Of a DNA stretch of 64,000 nucleotides, positions 1-10,532 are shown in pieces. The stretch covers positions 1 through 64,000 of the forward strand of contig CAWEQS010000026.1 of assembly GCA_963811265.1 (NCBI GenBank), in the 5' to 3' direction. Below the pieces are notes generated by a model. That model did not search any database and was not told the origin of the DNA. It was given only the letters and a program-made list of their open reading frames with translations. Numbering within the stretch: position 1 is the stretch's first letter; each line of letters begins with the position of its first letter. Made by a program: the position numbers and the translations under genes. The stretch is from JAOUJD01 sp963811265 (GTDB taxonomy: Bacteria; Pseudomonadota; Gammaproteobacteria; Burkholderiales; Burkholderiaceae_F).

Positions 1-313
1 AAGGTATTGCAGACAAGAACAGAGGGGCGAACGCCTGCAAGTACGCGTCGCGCCTTGAAGCGAGCCGAGTACCAGCGCCATTGCTTTCCGAGAAAGCCGG
101 GACCGCCCTTCCACCGCAGCACTTCGACGGCCATGCCCAGCCCTTCAATGACGGCCCGCAGCGGGCCATCCTCGTTCAACAGGACCAGCGTCCTGTCCGG
201 TCCCCTGAATCGTGTGGCACGGAGATGATCGAGCATGCGCAACTCGCCTCCACCGAGGTCTCCGTACCATGATGAGTAGGCAAGGTGAAGATGGCCCTTC
301 TTCTGATCTTCAT
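1..313 (-). CDS. Glycosyltransferase family 4, N-terminal part (cut by window edge)
   Basis: Read on the minus strand from an ATG at 313, after a frame change near 300, the frame contains LAYSSWYGDLGGGE and LNEDGPLRAVIEGLG. This is the first beta-strand, glycine loop and second strand of the acceptor-side Rossmann domain of GT4 retaining glycosyltransferases. The frame stays open to base 1, so the nucleotide-sugar binding half is missing. It follows the small exported gene at 343-982 in the same direction and probably adds a sugar to the exopolysaccharide repeat unit. The exact start is uncertain because of the early frame break, and donor and acceptor cannot be told. Confidence 0.6.
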
Positions 314-342
314 CGGGTCGAGGCTGGTGGGGGGGGGGACGG

Positions 343-982
343 CTATTCCTTCCACTTGCCGGCTCGCACCAGCTTCTCTCGCAAGCCGCCCAGCGGGAAA
401 CCCAGGGCGTAGGCGCGCTTCGCATAAGCCAGAGCCTTCTCGTAGTCGCCCGCCTCGAACTGCAGCAGGCCGACGTTGTACAGGACGTTGGCGCCTCTCC
501 TGTTCAGCGCCTCTGCCTCGAGCAGTTTTTTGCAGGGCCTCGTTGCGCTTCTTCTCCGACGACAAGTAGACGCCGTAGATCATCTTCACGACGTAGTCGT
601 CCGGGAAACCCGTCTCCGCTCGCACCAGGGTGCACTCGACGGAGTACCTGAGACCCAGGGAGGCTTGCTCGTCCGCTCTTTGCGTCCAAGGCGGACCATC
701 GTGTCCAGCACTCGATGGTGGTTCGGGAACCAGATCGAGTATGAACTGGAGATCCGCGCCTATGGTTCCCGTCTGCCCTTTTGACGAGGCGCTGCATATC
801 TGGAATTGAAGCGACACGGGTCCGTAGAGGCCGATCCGCTGTCGGACGACAGGGTCGACCGATCGATAGTCCATGCGAGGAATCACTCCGAAGTCCGGGC
901 AATCGGGCCGGACCCCAGCGGCCCATGTCGGCAGGACCCACAGCAAGCCGATTGCGGCAAGGAATCTTAGGTAGATCGTCAT
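343..982 (-). CDS. Small exported protein with a C-terminal TPR-like motif (frame broken)
   Basis: The ATG at 982 begins MTIYLRFLAAIGLLWVLP, a Sec signal peptide ending at a TWAAG-like cleavage site. The C-terminal part, read after a frame break, contains a TPR-like helix pair (NVLYNVGLLQFEAGDYEKAL, then AYAKRAYALGFPLGGL) and ends GKWKE at a TAG at 343-345. The break falls in a run of six A on the coding strand (526-531). Removing one A joins the frames, so it is probably a sequencing indel. The product is about 213 residues and periplasmic. I do not recognise the middle section. It lies inside the exopolysaccharide region, between two glycosyltransferase genes. The function is unknown; a scaffold role is only a guess from the TPR. 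Confidence 0.55.
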
Positions 983-1036
983 TGAGCTAATCCCCTCACT
1001 ACAAACTTCACGAATCACCTGCGATCGAGTCTTCAG

Positions 1037-2507
1037 CTAGACGTTCGCCTGTGGCGGAACGCCTGCAATCTCATTCAACAGTTCCGAAAGGAACGCGGTC
1101 AGTCGCCGCCGACTGAACTGTTCAATGTACTCGCGCCTCGGCGTCAGCCCGTGTCGATTCCAGGGATCGAGAACAAAGCGCAGCGCGCTCTGTATCGAAC
1201 CGATGTCATGGTAGTCCGTACCAGCACCCGTTCCCGCGCCGGACAAGAGCTCGGCCTGGATGCCGTCCAGGGATACCAGCGCGAGCACGGGCTTGCCGGT
1301 TGACATGTACTCGAAGAGCTTTCCGGAAATCGTGTCGCTGTGGCCGCGCGCAGCCGCAGCAGAAGAACATCTGCCGACTTCTGCAGAGCCAGTGCCGCGT
1401 CGTGCGCCAATACACCCTTGAACGCAACCACGTCTCGCAGCGCCGAGTTGCGGCAGACCTCCTTGAGACGTTCGGCCTCGCTACCATAGCCGGCGAGATC
1501 AATTCGGACGTGTTCCGCCAGGCTCGGGTCGACCGCCAGGATCCCCTGGAGCGCCTCCAGGAGGGGGGCCGGCGACGATTCCGGGTACATCGCGCCGGTG
1601 TAGACCAGCCTGGTAACGCCCGGCACGGAAGAGTCGTCCCGGAAGTTCGCGGACTGCTCGCCTTCGTATCCATTGGTGATGACCCTGACCTTGTCGGCGA
1701 CCTCGGGGCCGTATCTCTGGCGGAAGGTCGCGGGCCACCGTGGCGAGGCGACGACGATCCTGTCGGCGGCATCGACGACCTCGGCCTCCAACTCTCTTTC
1801 CATGCGCGCATGGCGTTCGCTCGCAACCTTCCTGTAGGGCCGACCGACCCACAGATCGCGGAAATCGGCTACCCACGGGAGTCCAGTCGCGCGCTTCACT
1901 TTCAGCCCGGCGACATGACACGAAAAGCTCGGGCAACTTGTGAAGAGTGCCCGGAAGTGCCGGTGAGAATTGAGTGCGACGGCAGTTCGCGCCGCCCGCG
2001 CTGCCCACGGCATTTGAGAGTCCGGGACATAGAAGTAGTGTTTAAGCGCCCTTTCCAGATGCTCGCTGGCGAAGGATGCGAGCCATCGGCCGCCCTTGGC
2101 GAATGGCGCCGAGGCTGACTTGGCGATTGGCGCGAACGCCTGCGCCTGAGTCGATCTGCTTCGGTCTTGAGTCGCGACGTCGCGCGGAGGTATCCCCGCC
2201 GGCGAGCCCACCAGCGAAAGGGGTCAGGGCTCTTGACGCGAATGACCGTGAGACCGGGCCGCAGCCGGGATAGTTGCGATGAATCGATGCAGTCGAGATC
2301 AGCGATGTCCCGAGTGACAACAACCGGCTCCCACCCGAGACTCGGGAGATGTCGAACGAAACTCTGGACCCGTTGCGTATTGGTCCCCGCCAGTGGAGGG
2401 AAATCTGACGCGATAACCAGGAGGTCGGCGGCGCGAAACGCCGGGTCCCCCACCAAGGCACCAGGAGGAGCTGCGGTTGACTGCTTGGCGTCCACGTCGC
2501 GTATCAC
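1037..2507 (-). CDS. Glycosyltransferase family 4 (two frame breaks)
   Basis: The GTG start at 2507 overlaps the TGA of the O-ligase gene as GTGA. The N-terminal domain shows LLVIASDFPPLAGTNTQR and FVRHLPSLGWEPVVVT. The middle has WVADFRDLW. The C-terminal GT-B half has RLVYTGAMYP, VRIDLAGYGSEAERLKE and, after a second break, KLFEYMSTGKPVLAL followed by DGIQAEL, which match the donor-binding region of GT4 enzymes. Frame changes near 2150 and 1345 split the gene into three open segments. The rebuilt product is about 489 residues, slightly long for GT4. It probably acts in the cytoplasm on a lipid-linked repeat unit. The sugar is unknown. A CDS without the breaks is likely in the living cell. 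Confidence 0.7.
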
Positions 2508-3807
2508 GCGGTTTGAACAACTGGCGCGACGGTGGAACTGCTTGGGCTGGCCGCTTTCGCCTGGCATCCGCAAGGTCACGCTCGAGCACCGCGACCAAGA
2601 CGAGAAAGGCATAGAAAAGATCGAAATAAGCCAGGTTCACGAAAGCCCCGCAATGGCGTACCCAACCAAACCCATCTGAATGCCGGAGGCATACGTACTG
2701 ATCCAACTGCACCCGTCAGTCCTTCGGGCTCTACGGGTCACATGGCCGCACTTCAATATCGCACCGCCAAGGATGCCGACGTACAAGAAGAGCCCGATGA
2801 AGCCGTGAAATCCCAATACCTGGAAGTAGTTGCTGTGCGCGGACGGCGGGGAACATCGTAGGAGATGTCGACGTCCGAATGTGCGAACCATCGAGCCCGA
2901 TCGGGGTGGCCCTCAAATTTCGGCCCGGCCCCCGTTAGCGGAGCCTCGAGCGCGACGTTCCAAGCCACGCTCCATGCCGAAAGTCGTTCCATGGCCGATC
3001 GGTCTTCCTGATATTCGCGGATCGTCTCAGCCCTGTCGACGAGCTTCTCGGGAACTAAGCGCAATGCCCGTTGCGATACCGGCAGCCATCAACACCGCCA
3101 ACGCCACCTTGTGTTTGCTCGAGAGCCAATAGAACAACAAGACGGCTCCCAATCCTACAAGGGCGCCCCTGGAGTAGGTGAAAAGGACAGAGAGACCGCT
3201 AAGGGCGGAGGTCCCGTAAAGTAAACGCTTGAGCCACTTCTTCTCCTCCGCGGCGGCCGGCGGAGACCATCAAAGGCAAGGACATCACGAGCGCGAGTCC
3301 AATGGCGGTGTTGTCGCCGAGAAACGTCTCGGGAGGGCCCGAACACCCGGTCCTGTGCACCAGTCAGAATGGCGAATACGCCGCCCTTGAATCCGAAAAA
3401 TCCAACGGAAAAGCCAGAGTCAGGAAGAGCAACCTGATTCGCTCGCGCCCCAAATCAGCATCGTTGCGAGATAGGTCATCAGGAGGATCTTGAAGAACTG
3501 CAGCCAGAACTCCCACGCCGCTTCCGGATACCACGCGAACAAGTTCGTCATCGTTCCGTAAAGAAGAAGCTGCGAGCAGGATGAATTCGCGGTTCCAGGC
3601 GATGCCACGCCGATCTCGAGTCAGGAGAAGGCCGGCAGAGTCGCCACGGCGATAATGTGCAAAAGGCATCGAGTAGGCAAATCCCCAGGTCAGCCGATGC
3701 GGATTCATGATGCTGAACCAGAACCAGACCAGAACTCCGATCCAGGGACGCCAGAAACAGAGCGGCAGGAAGCCGAAGATGACGGCGGTGAGGACTAGAT
3801 CTCGCAT
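2504..3807 (-). CDS. Putative O-glycosylation ligase, exosortase A-associated (O-antigen ligase/Wzy-like)
   Basis: The ATG at 3807 starts MRDLVLTAVIFGFLPLCF, followed by WRPWIGVLVWFWFSIMNPHR and WGFAYSMPFAH, the opening of the exosortase A-associated O-glycosylation ligase family. Further on, AHSNYFQVLGFHGFIGLFL is the periplasmic loop plus helix typical of O-antigen ligase and Wzy proteins. The product is a polytopic inner-membrane enzyme expected to move or polymerise lipid-linked glycans. At least four frame changes interrupt it (near 3600, 3400, 2850 and 2700), and one more is needed before the TGA at 2504-2506. The start overlaps the upstream glycosyltransferase stop (3795) by 13 bp. Family assignment is good; the reading frame here is poor. 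Confidence 0.72.
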
Positions 3808-4980
3808 GTCACGACCTCGGCCCGCTTGCCAGTCTGAAGGAGCCCCTCGAGTGCAACGCTGTGACTGCCAGGAGTATCCCGCCTCGATCGTCTGACGGGT
3901 CACTTCGGCCGAGTTGAGTCGCCGCTCCGGGTCCGCAAGCAAGGTAAGGACCGTCGGCGAAAGCCTCATCGCTGTCGCCGATAAGCACGTTCTCGCCGTT
4001 TAGAGCGGACAAGCCGCCGACGCTTGCCGGGGTCGCGACAACCGCCTTGCCCATCGACCAAGCTTGCAGCAGCTTGTTCTTGATTCCGGCACCCATCCTC
4101 AAGGGGCACACAAAGACGGCAGCGTCACGGACGAAAGGCCTTACGTCGTCAACGTACCCGGTCACGTGGATGAGTTCCGACGACATCGAAACGACATCCG
4201 CGGGGGGGTCCTTCCCGACAATCCAGAACTGCACGTCAGGGCGCCGCTTGTGAATGAGCGGCAAGATGTCCCGGACAAAGTGACGGACGCCATCTGCGTT
4301 GGGACCGAAACCGATGTTCCCCTCGAAAACGACGGCGTCAGCCGAGGACTGCCCTGTGTCTGGCGCGAAGTAGTCGGTGTCGACTCCGTTGGCAATCGAA
4401 AAGGTCGGTGTTCGTCCGCGACACTCGGCGGAAGAACCGAGGCATCGAATCGGAGCAAACAGGACGGCATCGGCAGGACCGAAGTAGCGGCGCTCGAACA
4501 GGTAGTTCATGAGCAGGAGTTTCAGGGCCCTGATCGCATCGAGCGCGCTGGCCGAGTTCTTGAGGAGACGCCAGTGCTCCAGGACGCCATCGTCCACGGC
4601 GTCCGCAAGTACCGGAATGGATCGTTGCGCAGGAATGGAAACCATCAGGTCCCCAACCCGAGACCCAGATCACGTCGACTGTTCGATCCGAAAGGTGTTT
4701 CGAAACACGGTCATGGACCAGGCTGGAAAAAGGCACCATCTTCGATACGTCGAGCGCTTCCACCACGCGCCTGAATCCCTGCGCCCGTGTCGGCGAAGGC
4801 TTGGGCAAGAGCTCGATCGAGGTGAACAGCGCGTTCAGTTCCTCCGGTATCGGCCCTCACCGTAGCAGAGGAGGTGAAAGGAATGGCGCTCCGCGAGCTG
4901 GCGAACATAGTGATAGATGCGGAGGTTCTGCCCGTTGGTCAACGGATAGGGAAGGCGATCGCGAGAACTAGGATTCGCAT
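3795..4980 (-). CDS. Glycosyltransferase, PEP-CTERM sugar-transferase 1-like (frame broken)
   Basis: The ATG at 4980 opens MRILVL and, after one missing base, RDRLPYPLTNGQNLR, the N-terminal signature of sugar transferases linked to PEP-CTERM loci. The C-terminal half is clear: FSIANGVDTDYFAPD, FEGNIGFGPNADGVRHF, VQFWIVGKDPP, HVTGYVDDVRPFVRDA and GAGIKNKLLQAWSMGKAVV. These form the GT-B donor domain. The end, after further breaks near 3975 and 3880, reads LLQTGKRAEVVTCEI, stopping at 3795. About 395 residues. The first codon overlaps the stop of the GNAT gene. It is a second paralogue of the better-known copy at 15273-16534. Substrates are unknown. Confidence 0.7.
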
Positions 4981-6146
4981 CTTTTCGTCTGGCTGGAATC
5001 TGACCCCGACCTCATCAACTTGTCCCGCAGTCTCCCGGCGAGCGGAACGACTCCTCGGTCCCATAATTCCAGGCTTCGTCCGCGGACAGTCGGCGAAAAA
5101 AGAACCGGACGGCGCGCGACATCGAACCTATCCGTCCACTTCAACTTGTACGGATTGTTTCCAGGGCCCATGTAGTAGCGCTTGCCGCTCGTCTCGAACA
5201 GGTACTTCAGTATGTGATAGTTGAGATAGGCCCCGGGCGAGGCGTCGGCATACTGCTGCAGAAAGTCCGATCGAAGCGCAAAGAACACGCCGTCGCAATT
5301 CAACTGGTACTCGTAGGCGATTGGAACCCGTCAAGGCACAGGAACCAGATCGCCAGTTCCGAGCGCAGCGCGGCGGCTGCGGTGATCGCCCGCATGAAGC
5401 TTCCGGGGCCGAGTTGATCAAGGGTGGTTCCTGTCGCTGATTTCCAGCTGTGGCTCGAGATCGTGATCAAGTCGCCAAGGACGCGATCGAGTTCGTCGGT
5501 GCGCCCGTCAACCAGCGTCTCGCGGACGACGGTGGTTTTGCCAAGTCTGGCGAGGCGGTTGGTCGCGAGATTGACGGTCTTCTTCAGGCTTCGGCTTCTG
5601 CTGTCGTAATACGTGTTCCAAGCCTCGGAAAGGTCGATGAACGGATTGTCGTGTGTAGATTCGTATTTCCTCAGCCCGTATCGCTCGAGCACCTGGAGAA
5701 AGATGTTCGTTCCCGAGTCTGTTGGGTCCGTGTAGCCAAGATCCAGTCGGTCCCAGCTCCTTGCGTTATTGATCAGCCACAGCGCAACCGCGTCGGCCAC
5801 CACGGCCTCATGACCGGGCAGTGCCAGGAAGCCGCAGAACTGGGTGTCGGGAACCATGAGGTAGTTCAAGGCCCGAACGCGGATGCCCCCGCGCTGGTGC
5901 TCGTGAATCGTCAGGGGGAGCGCTCCCGTTAGGGCCGCTCCGAGTCGCACGATCAGCATGTGGGGCAGGCCACTCACCGCCTTCCAGTTGAGCGCGGACG
6001 CGAACCACTGGTGCGAGAAATACCCGATACTCGGGAACGCCCTGAAGCAGTTGATCCCAATCCGACGCCATGGCGTCGAATTCGGGCCTCGACCGAATCA
6101 ATGAAACCGTCGCTTGACCGAACGACAAAGGTGGATGATTGCCCAT
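4968..6146 (-). CDS. GNAT/FemAB-like acyltransferase of the CelD/Acetyltransf_6 type (frame broken)
   Basis: The probable ATG at 6146 reads MGNHPPLSFGQATVSLIRSR, then FDAMASDWDQLLQ. After a break near 6030 it continues GYFSHQWFASALNWKAVSGLPHM (positions about 6025-5960). Downstream are FLALPGHEAVVADAVALWL, LDLGYTDPTDSGT and, past a break near 5310, GVFFALRSDF, YLNYHILKYLFETSGKRYY and YKLKWTDRF. This order of a lone helix, a cysteine-free core and a late YxxGPGxxxYK segment fits the GNAT-fold proteins found in cellulose and exopolysaccharide operons. It probably acylates a sugar or amino sugar of the repeat unit. The stop overlaps the next glycosyltransferase start. Acyl donor and acceptor are unknown. 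Confidence 0.62.
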
Positions 6147-6362
6147 GCACGAGCCGCGAGACACAAGGCCGAGCGGTGATGCCTACGAATGGATGCGGAT
6201 CAGGACTCAAAGCATACCTTCGCGGGAAGCCATCCTCGTTCAGAATCCGGTCGCCTTCCCGAGCCAATTCGAAGTGGAGGCACGCGGCCGTGTGGGCAAC
6301 CAATCCGATCATCACGGGGTAGATGACGGTCGAAACAGCTTCACTTGTCTCTTACAAACCGA

Positions 6363-8182
6363 ATGAACACATCCCGTCCCGCCTTCGTTGGACCCGCTTT
6401 CGCCGGCTGGGCCGACCTCAGTGCCGTCCCGGACGGCACGGCAGTAGCGACGGAGAACGTTGGCAAGGATCGAATCCGCATCTCTGGGAATCAGTTCTCC
6501 GTTGAACTCTGCTTGAAGCGCGTTCAATGGAAGCTTGAAAGTGGCCTGCTGACGATGATCGTCGGCCAGCCGCGGTTGGTCGGCGAGTCCAGCGAGGGAG
6601 CGGATGTCCTGGAACTGCTCTCCCTGAAAGGGCTGGCCACGCTCTGTCGTGCTTTGCGTGGCCGCTTTTCGGTTCTGCAGCTGGACAGCAGGAAGGGGAC
6701 GGTCACCATCGCCACCGATCGTTTCGCGGTGATGCCCGTCTGCTACCCACATCGGCCCGCGCCTCGCTTTCTCGGATCGAGCCGACAGCGCAATTGCCGA
6801 CCGCAACCGGGCCATCGACAGTCAGGCCCTGTTCAACTACGTCTGCTTCCACGTCATACCTTCGCCCAGGACGGTCTTCCGCAGCGTCTTCCGGATGGAG
6901 CAGGCTCAGGTCCTCACCGCCGACCAGACCGGCGTGAAGCTGTCGTCCGTCTGGTCGCCGTCCTTCGGCGAGCACGAGCCGTTCGACCTCGCCAGGGCGA
7001 AGCGGGAGTTTCGCGAGACTCTCGAGCAGGCTGTAAAGCGAGAGGTGTCGGAAGCGCCGATCGGTGCATACCTCAGCGGGGGAACGGACAGCTCGACGGT
7101 CGTCGGCACGCTTCGCAAGGCCACGGGCCACCCGCCGGCGACGTTCTCGATTGGCTTCGGCCACGCCGACTACGATGAAATGTCGTATGCGCGACTCGCA
7201 GCCCGGCACTTCGCTGCGGACCACCACGAACTCTATGTGACGCCGGCTCACCTAGTCGAGAACTTCGCGACGATCGCCGGCGCATACGACCAGCCGTTCG
7301 GCAACTCGTCCGCCCTGCCCGCGTTCCTGTGCGCCCAGATGGCGCGGTCGGCGGGAGATCGGGAAGTTGCTTGCCGGCGATGGAGGAGATGAACTCTTCG
7401 GAGGCAACACCCGATACGCGAAACAGCTTGTGTTCGACCTGTACTTCAAAATTCCGCGTTCGCCCGAAGCCACATCCTGGAGCCCTTGCTGCTCACAAGC
7501 GGGGCGGCGCGCACGCCGCTCCTGCGCAAGGCGGCGAGTTACATCCTACAGGCGCGAACGCCTCTGCCCGGACGCATGGAACGTACAACCTGCTGTTTCG
7601 CTTCGGGCGTCGGAGGTGTTCACCGCGCGTTTCCTGGACCAGGTTTCGCTGTCGGAGCCTGAGGAATTGCAGGCAGCGACCTTCGCCCGCTGCAGCGGTC
7701 AACACCTGGTCGACAGGATGCTGCAATACGATTGGCGGTTTACCCTGGCGGACAACGATCTTCCAAAAGTCGTTGTCACGAGCAAGCTGGCAGGCGTCGA
7801 GGTCGGCTTCCCGCTTCTCGACGACGACCTTTGGACTTCTCGCTGCGCCTGCCGCCATCCATGAAGGTTCACGGCACGGAGCTTCGATACTTCTTCAAGA
7901 AGGCGCTATCGGACTTCCTCCCGCCGGAAATCATCTCCAAGAAGAAACATGGGTTTGGACTTCCATTCGGCCCATGGCTGACGACCGACAGTGCCCTGCG
8001 AGACGCCGCCTCGACGGCGACTGACACGCCTGGCGGAGCGCGGTTAGTCAATCGCCACTTCGTGGACACGCTCTTTTCCGAGCACCTTCACCCAGCATCC
8101 GGGCTTCTATGGCGAAATGATCTGGATACTGATGACGCTGGAGTACTGGCTGGAGCACCACATGCCCGGCTACCGTGTCTGA
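6363..8182 (+). CDS. Asparagine-synthase-like amidotransferase without the N-terminal nucleophile Cys (frame broken)
   Basis: This is the only plus-strand gene of the polysaccharide half. The synthetase domain is clear: PP-loop YLSGGTDSSTV, FSIGFGHADYDEM, LLAGDGGDELFGGNTRY and KKHGFGLPFGPWL. The N-terminal domain has the class II glutaminase fold landmarks (GRFSVLQLD, DRFAVMPVCY), but the chain starts MNTSRPAFVGPAF and has no Cys at position 2. It therefore may not hydrolyse glutamine and could use free ammonia or another partner. Frame changes lie near 6750, 7350, 7500, 7840 and 8100. The end reads EYWLEHHMPGYRV with the stop at 8180-8182. It diverges from the GNAT gene across 216 bp and converges on the deacetylase. 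Likely role: amidating an uronic acid of the glycan. Confidence 0.7.
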
Positions 8183-8276
8183 CAGTTCAATCATCGGCAG
8201 ACAGGACGCCAGAGTTTCCGTCGGACCACTCTGCGAGCCGCGGGCAAAGCGCTTCATGTCAGTCGACTCGCGGCCG

Positions 8277-9268
8277 TCAGGCGGTTGCATAGGCGCGCTG
8301 CGCCACGGTCCGCGCGAGCCTCGCACCGTAGCGCCATGCACTCCGGTCCCACGGCGTGAAGCGCGGAAGCTGGAACAGGTCCGCCCCGTCGCGCCGCACC
8401 CCAGGCGGTCGACACCGCGGCATCGAACCCGAGATCGCGGACGAGCGGGCGTGCTGCCCGTGTAGTCGCGGCCCGGCTTGCCGTTCGGATAGGCGAACAG
8501 TCCCACACGGCGGCCGATGAGCGACTGCAGGTGGTCGCGACCGCCGCGATCTCCGGCGCGCGGCGTCGGCCGTGCCTCCGCGAGGATCGGGTGCGTCAAG
8601 TGTGCGCGCCGATCTCCATGCCGGCGGCCTGCAGCGCGGCCACCTGCGCGGACGTCATCATCAGGTCGTCCGGCAGTCGGTCGCCGGCGCGCGCAGCGAT
8701 CCTTCGCACTGCGCCTCGCGCTCGGCCTGCGGCAGGTACTTGACGCGCTCGAGCACGCGCCGATGGTCGCCACGCGCGCCGCGTCGTCGGCCGACGACGT
8801 GACGTCCCGAGCCCGAGTCCGCCGAGGTCGAGCGTCGGGCCCGGCGCCCGCCGCACCGCCTCGATCACGGTGTCGTTGAACATGCGGCCGCCGTCCAGGA
8901 AGCCGGTCGCGATGAAGAAGGTCGCGGGAAGGCCCAGCTTCGAGCAGGATCGGCAGCGCGACGTCGTGGTTGTCGGCGTAGCCGTCGTCGAACGTGATGC
9001 CAGCGCGCGCTCGGGCAGCGTGCCGGCGCGCCAGCCGCGTCACCGCCTCCGCGAGCGGCAGCACGTTGAACCAGTCGCCGCACCCAGCGCATCTGGCGCT
9101 CGAACTCCTCGGCGGTCGGCTCGGAGGGCTGCAGCGGATCGCGCGCTCGCAGCACGCGGTGGAAGATCAGGATCGACGAGGCGCGCGCGCGGCCCGGCCG
9201 GCAGCAGCGCGCCGGAACGCGCTGCGGCCCATGCCCACGCCAGCAGCGCGGACCGTCGGCTCAGCCAC
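8277..9268 (-). CDS. Polysaccharide deacetylase (CE4/NodB type, frame broken)
   Basis: The GTG at 9268 overlaps the stop of the upstream glycosyltransferase (GGTGGCTGAG). The reading shows SILIFHRV and LRARDPLQPSEPTAEEFERQ, then after a break FNVLPLAEAV, AGITFDDGYADNHDVALPIL (the CE4 metal-binding TFDDG), GFLDGGRMFNDTVIEAVR, MEIGAHT with its metal-binding His, FAYPNGKPGRDY and LPRFTPWD. These are CE4 motifs 1 to 4. It would remove N- or O-acetyl groups from the polymer. No signal peptide is plain, but the start region is weak. Several single-base breaks interrupt it between 9040 and 8300. The stop is at 8277-8279. Confidence 0.72.
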
Positions 9269-10532
9269 CGTTCGCCCCCATCGTCGCCCACTGCGGCGCC
9301 GACGAGTGCGCGCTGCGAGCACTTCCTCGAACAACTGCACCAGCACGGGAATGCGCTCGTCCCACGTGTTGGCCTGCGCATAGGCGCGGATGCCGGCGCG
9401 GTCCCAGTCCTTCCGCAGCGCTTCGATCCAGCGCCGCGGTAAGCGCTGCCGGGTCGCCGAACGGCACGAGCGTGCCAAGGTCCTCGCGCGCGACGACCTG
9501 CGGATTGCCGCCGACGCGCGTCGTCACCACCGGCAGGCCGCACGCCATCGCCTCGAGGAACACGTTCGCCCATCCCTCGTAGCTCGTCGCCAGCACGAAG
9601 ACGTCGGCCGCCGACAGCGGCACCTTGAACTCGGTCGGGCGCGACGCTGCCGAGAAAGCGCACGCGGTCGACGAGGCCGAGTCGCTCGACCTGCTCCCGC
9701 AGCTGCGCGCTCATGTCGCCCTCGGGCCCCGCTCCGCCGACGATCAGAAAGTGCAGATCGGGATGGCCGCGCAGCAGCGCCGGCAGGCAGTCGATGACGC
9801 GGTGGAACCCCTTGCGCTCGACCAGCCCGCCGACCGAGACGAGCACCTTCGCGTCGCGCGGCAGGCCGAGCGCCGCGCGCGCCTCGTCGCGCGGGATCGG
9901 ATGGAAACGCGCGAGGTCGATGCCGTTGCCGATCACGCGCACCCGCGCCGGGATCGGCGCCGAATCCGATCGCAAGGTCCCGCAGCGCCTCGCGATACGG
10001 TGACCACCCGATCGGCCGCGAGCACCGCGCGTCGCAGCGGCCGCGCCACGTCGGTCCGCGCCTGCCGCTCCTCCTTGCCCCGCAGCGTGAGGACGACCGG
10101 CAGCTTCGAGCCAGCGGCCGAGCAGCGTGCCGGCACGGCCGTCCGGGTAGCCGAAGTGCACGTCGAGGATGTTGAGCGCGTGCGCGCTTCACGAGCCGCC
10201 GAACCGTGCCAGTAGACCGACAGCGCCATCAGAACGCCGTCCGTCCACTTGAGACACGCCGGGAAAGCACAGGAACCGGGGCCGATGGACCTCGACGCCC
10301 TGCATCACCTCGTAACCGCGCCGCCATCGGCCGGAAGTGCGGGCGGAACCGGCGGATCAGGCCCTGGAACGGAAACCACGGCTGGGGCGCGACCACCACG
10401 ATCGGCAGGTGCTTGCCGACGCGGAACATCCGCTCGCGGATGAACACGCCCGCCGTCGGCTGCGCCGCGCTCGGGAACAGGCTGCGAGAGACCAGCAGGC
10501 GCGGTCCCGCGGACGGCGCACGTCGTCGTCAT
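9261..10532 (-). CDS. Glycosyltransferase family 4 of the exosortase A locus (frame broken)
   Basis: The ATG at 10532 overlaps the stop of the amidotransferase gene (ATGA). After a break at a run of three G the frame gives RLLVSRSLFPSAAQPTAGVF, IRERMFRVGKHLPIVVVAPQ and PWFPFQGLIRRFRPHFRPMA. Later come GNGIDLARF, VSVGGLVERKGFHRVIDCLP, HFLIVGGAGPEGDMSAQLRE, DRVRFLGSV, ADVFVLATSYEGWANVFLEA and MACGLPVVTTRVGGNPQVV. These are the full GT-B set, with the EGxxNxxLEA donor motif. It has about five frame changes. It sits directly after the amidotransferase and before the deacetylase, so it is part of the same transcript and builds the same repeat unit. The sugar is unknown. Confidence 0.75.

Noticed and set aside
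329..338. A run of ten G as a phase-variation tract
   Set aside because: It lies between two genes, 16 bp before a start codon, in a stretch with many homopolymer errors, so its true length is unknown.
5974..6315. A minus-strand frame upstream of the GNAT gene
   Set aside because: It overlaps the GNAT start in another frame and shows no domain or ribosome-binding site; the divergent gap more likely holds promoters.
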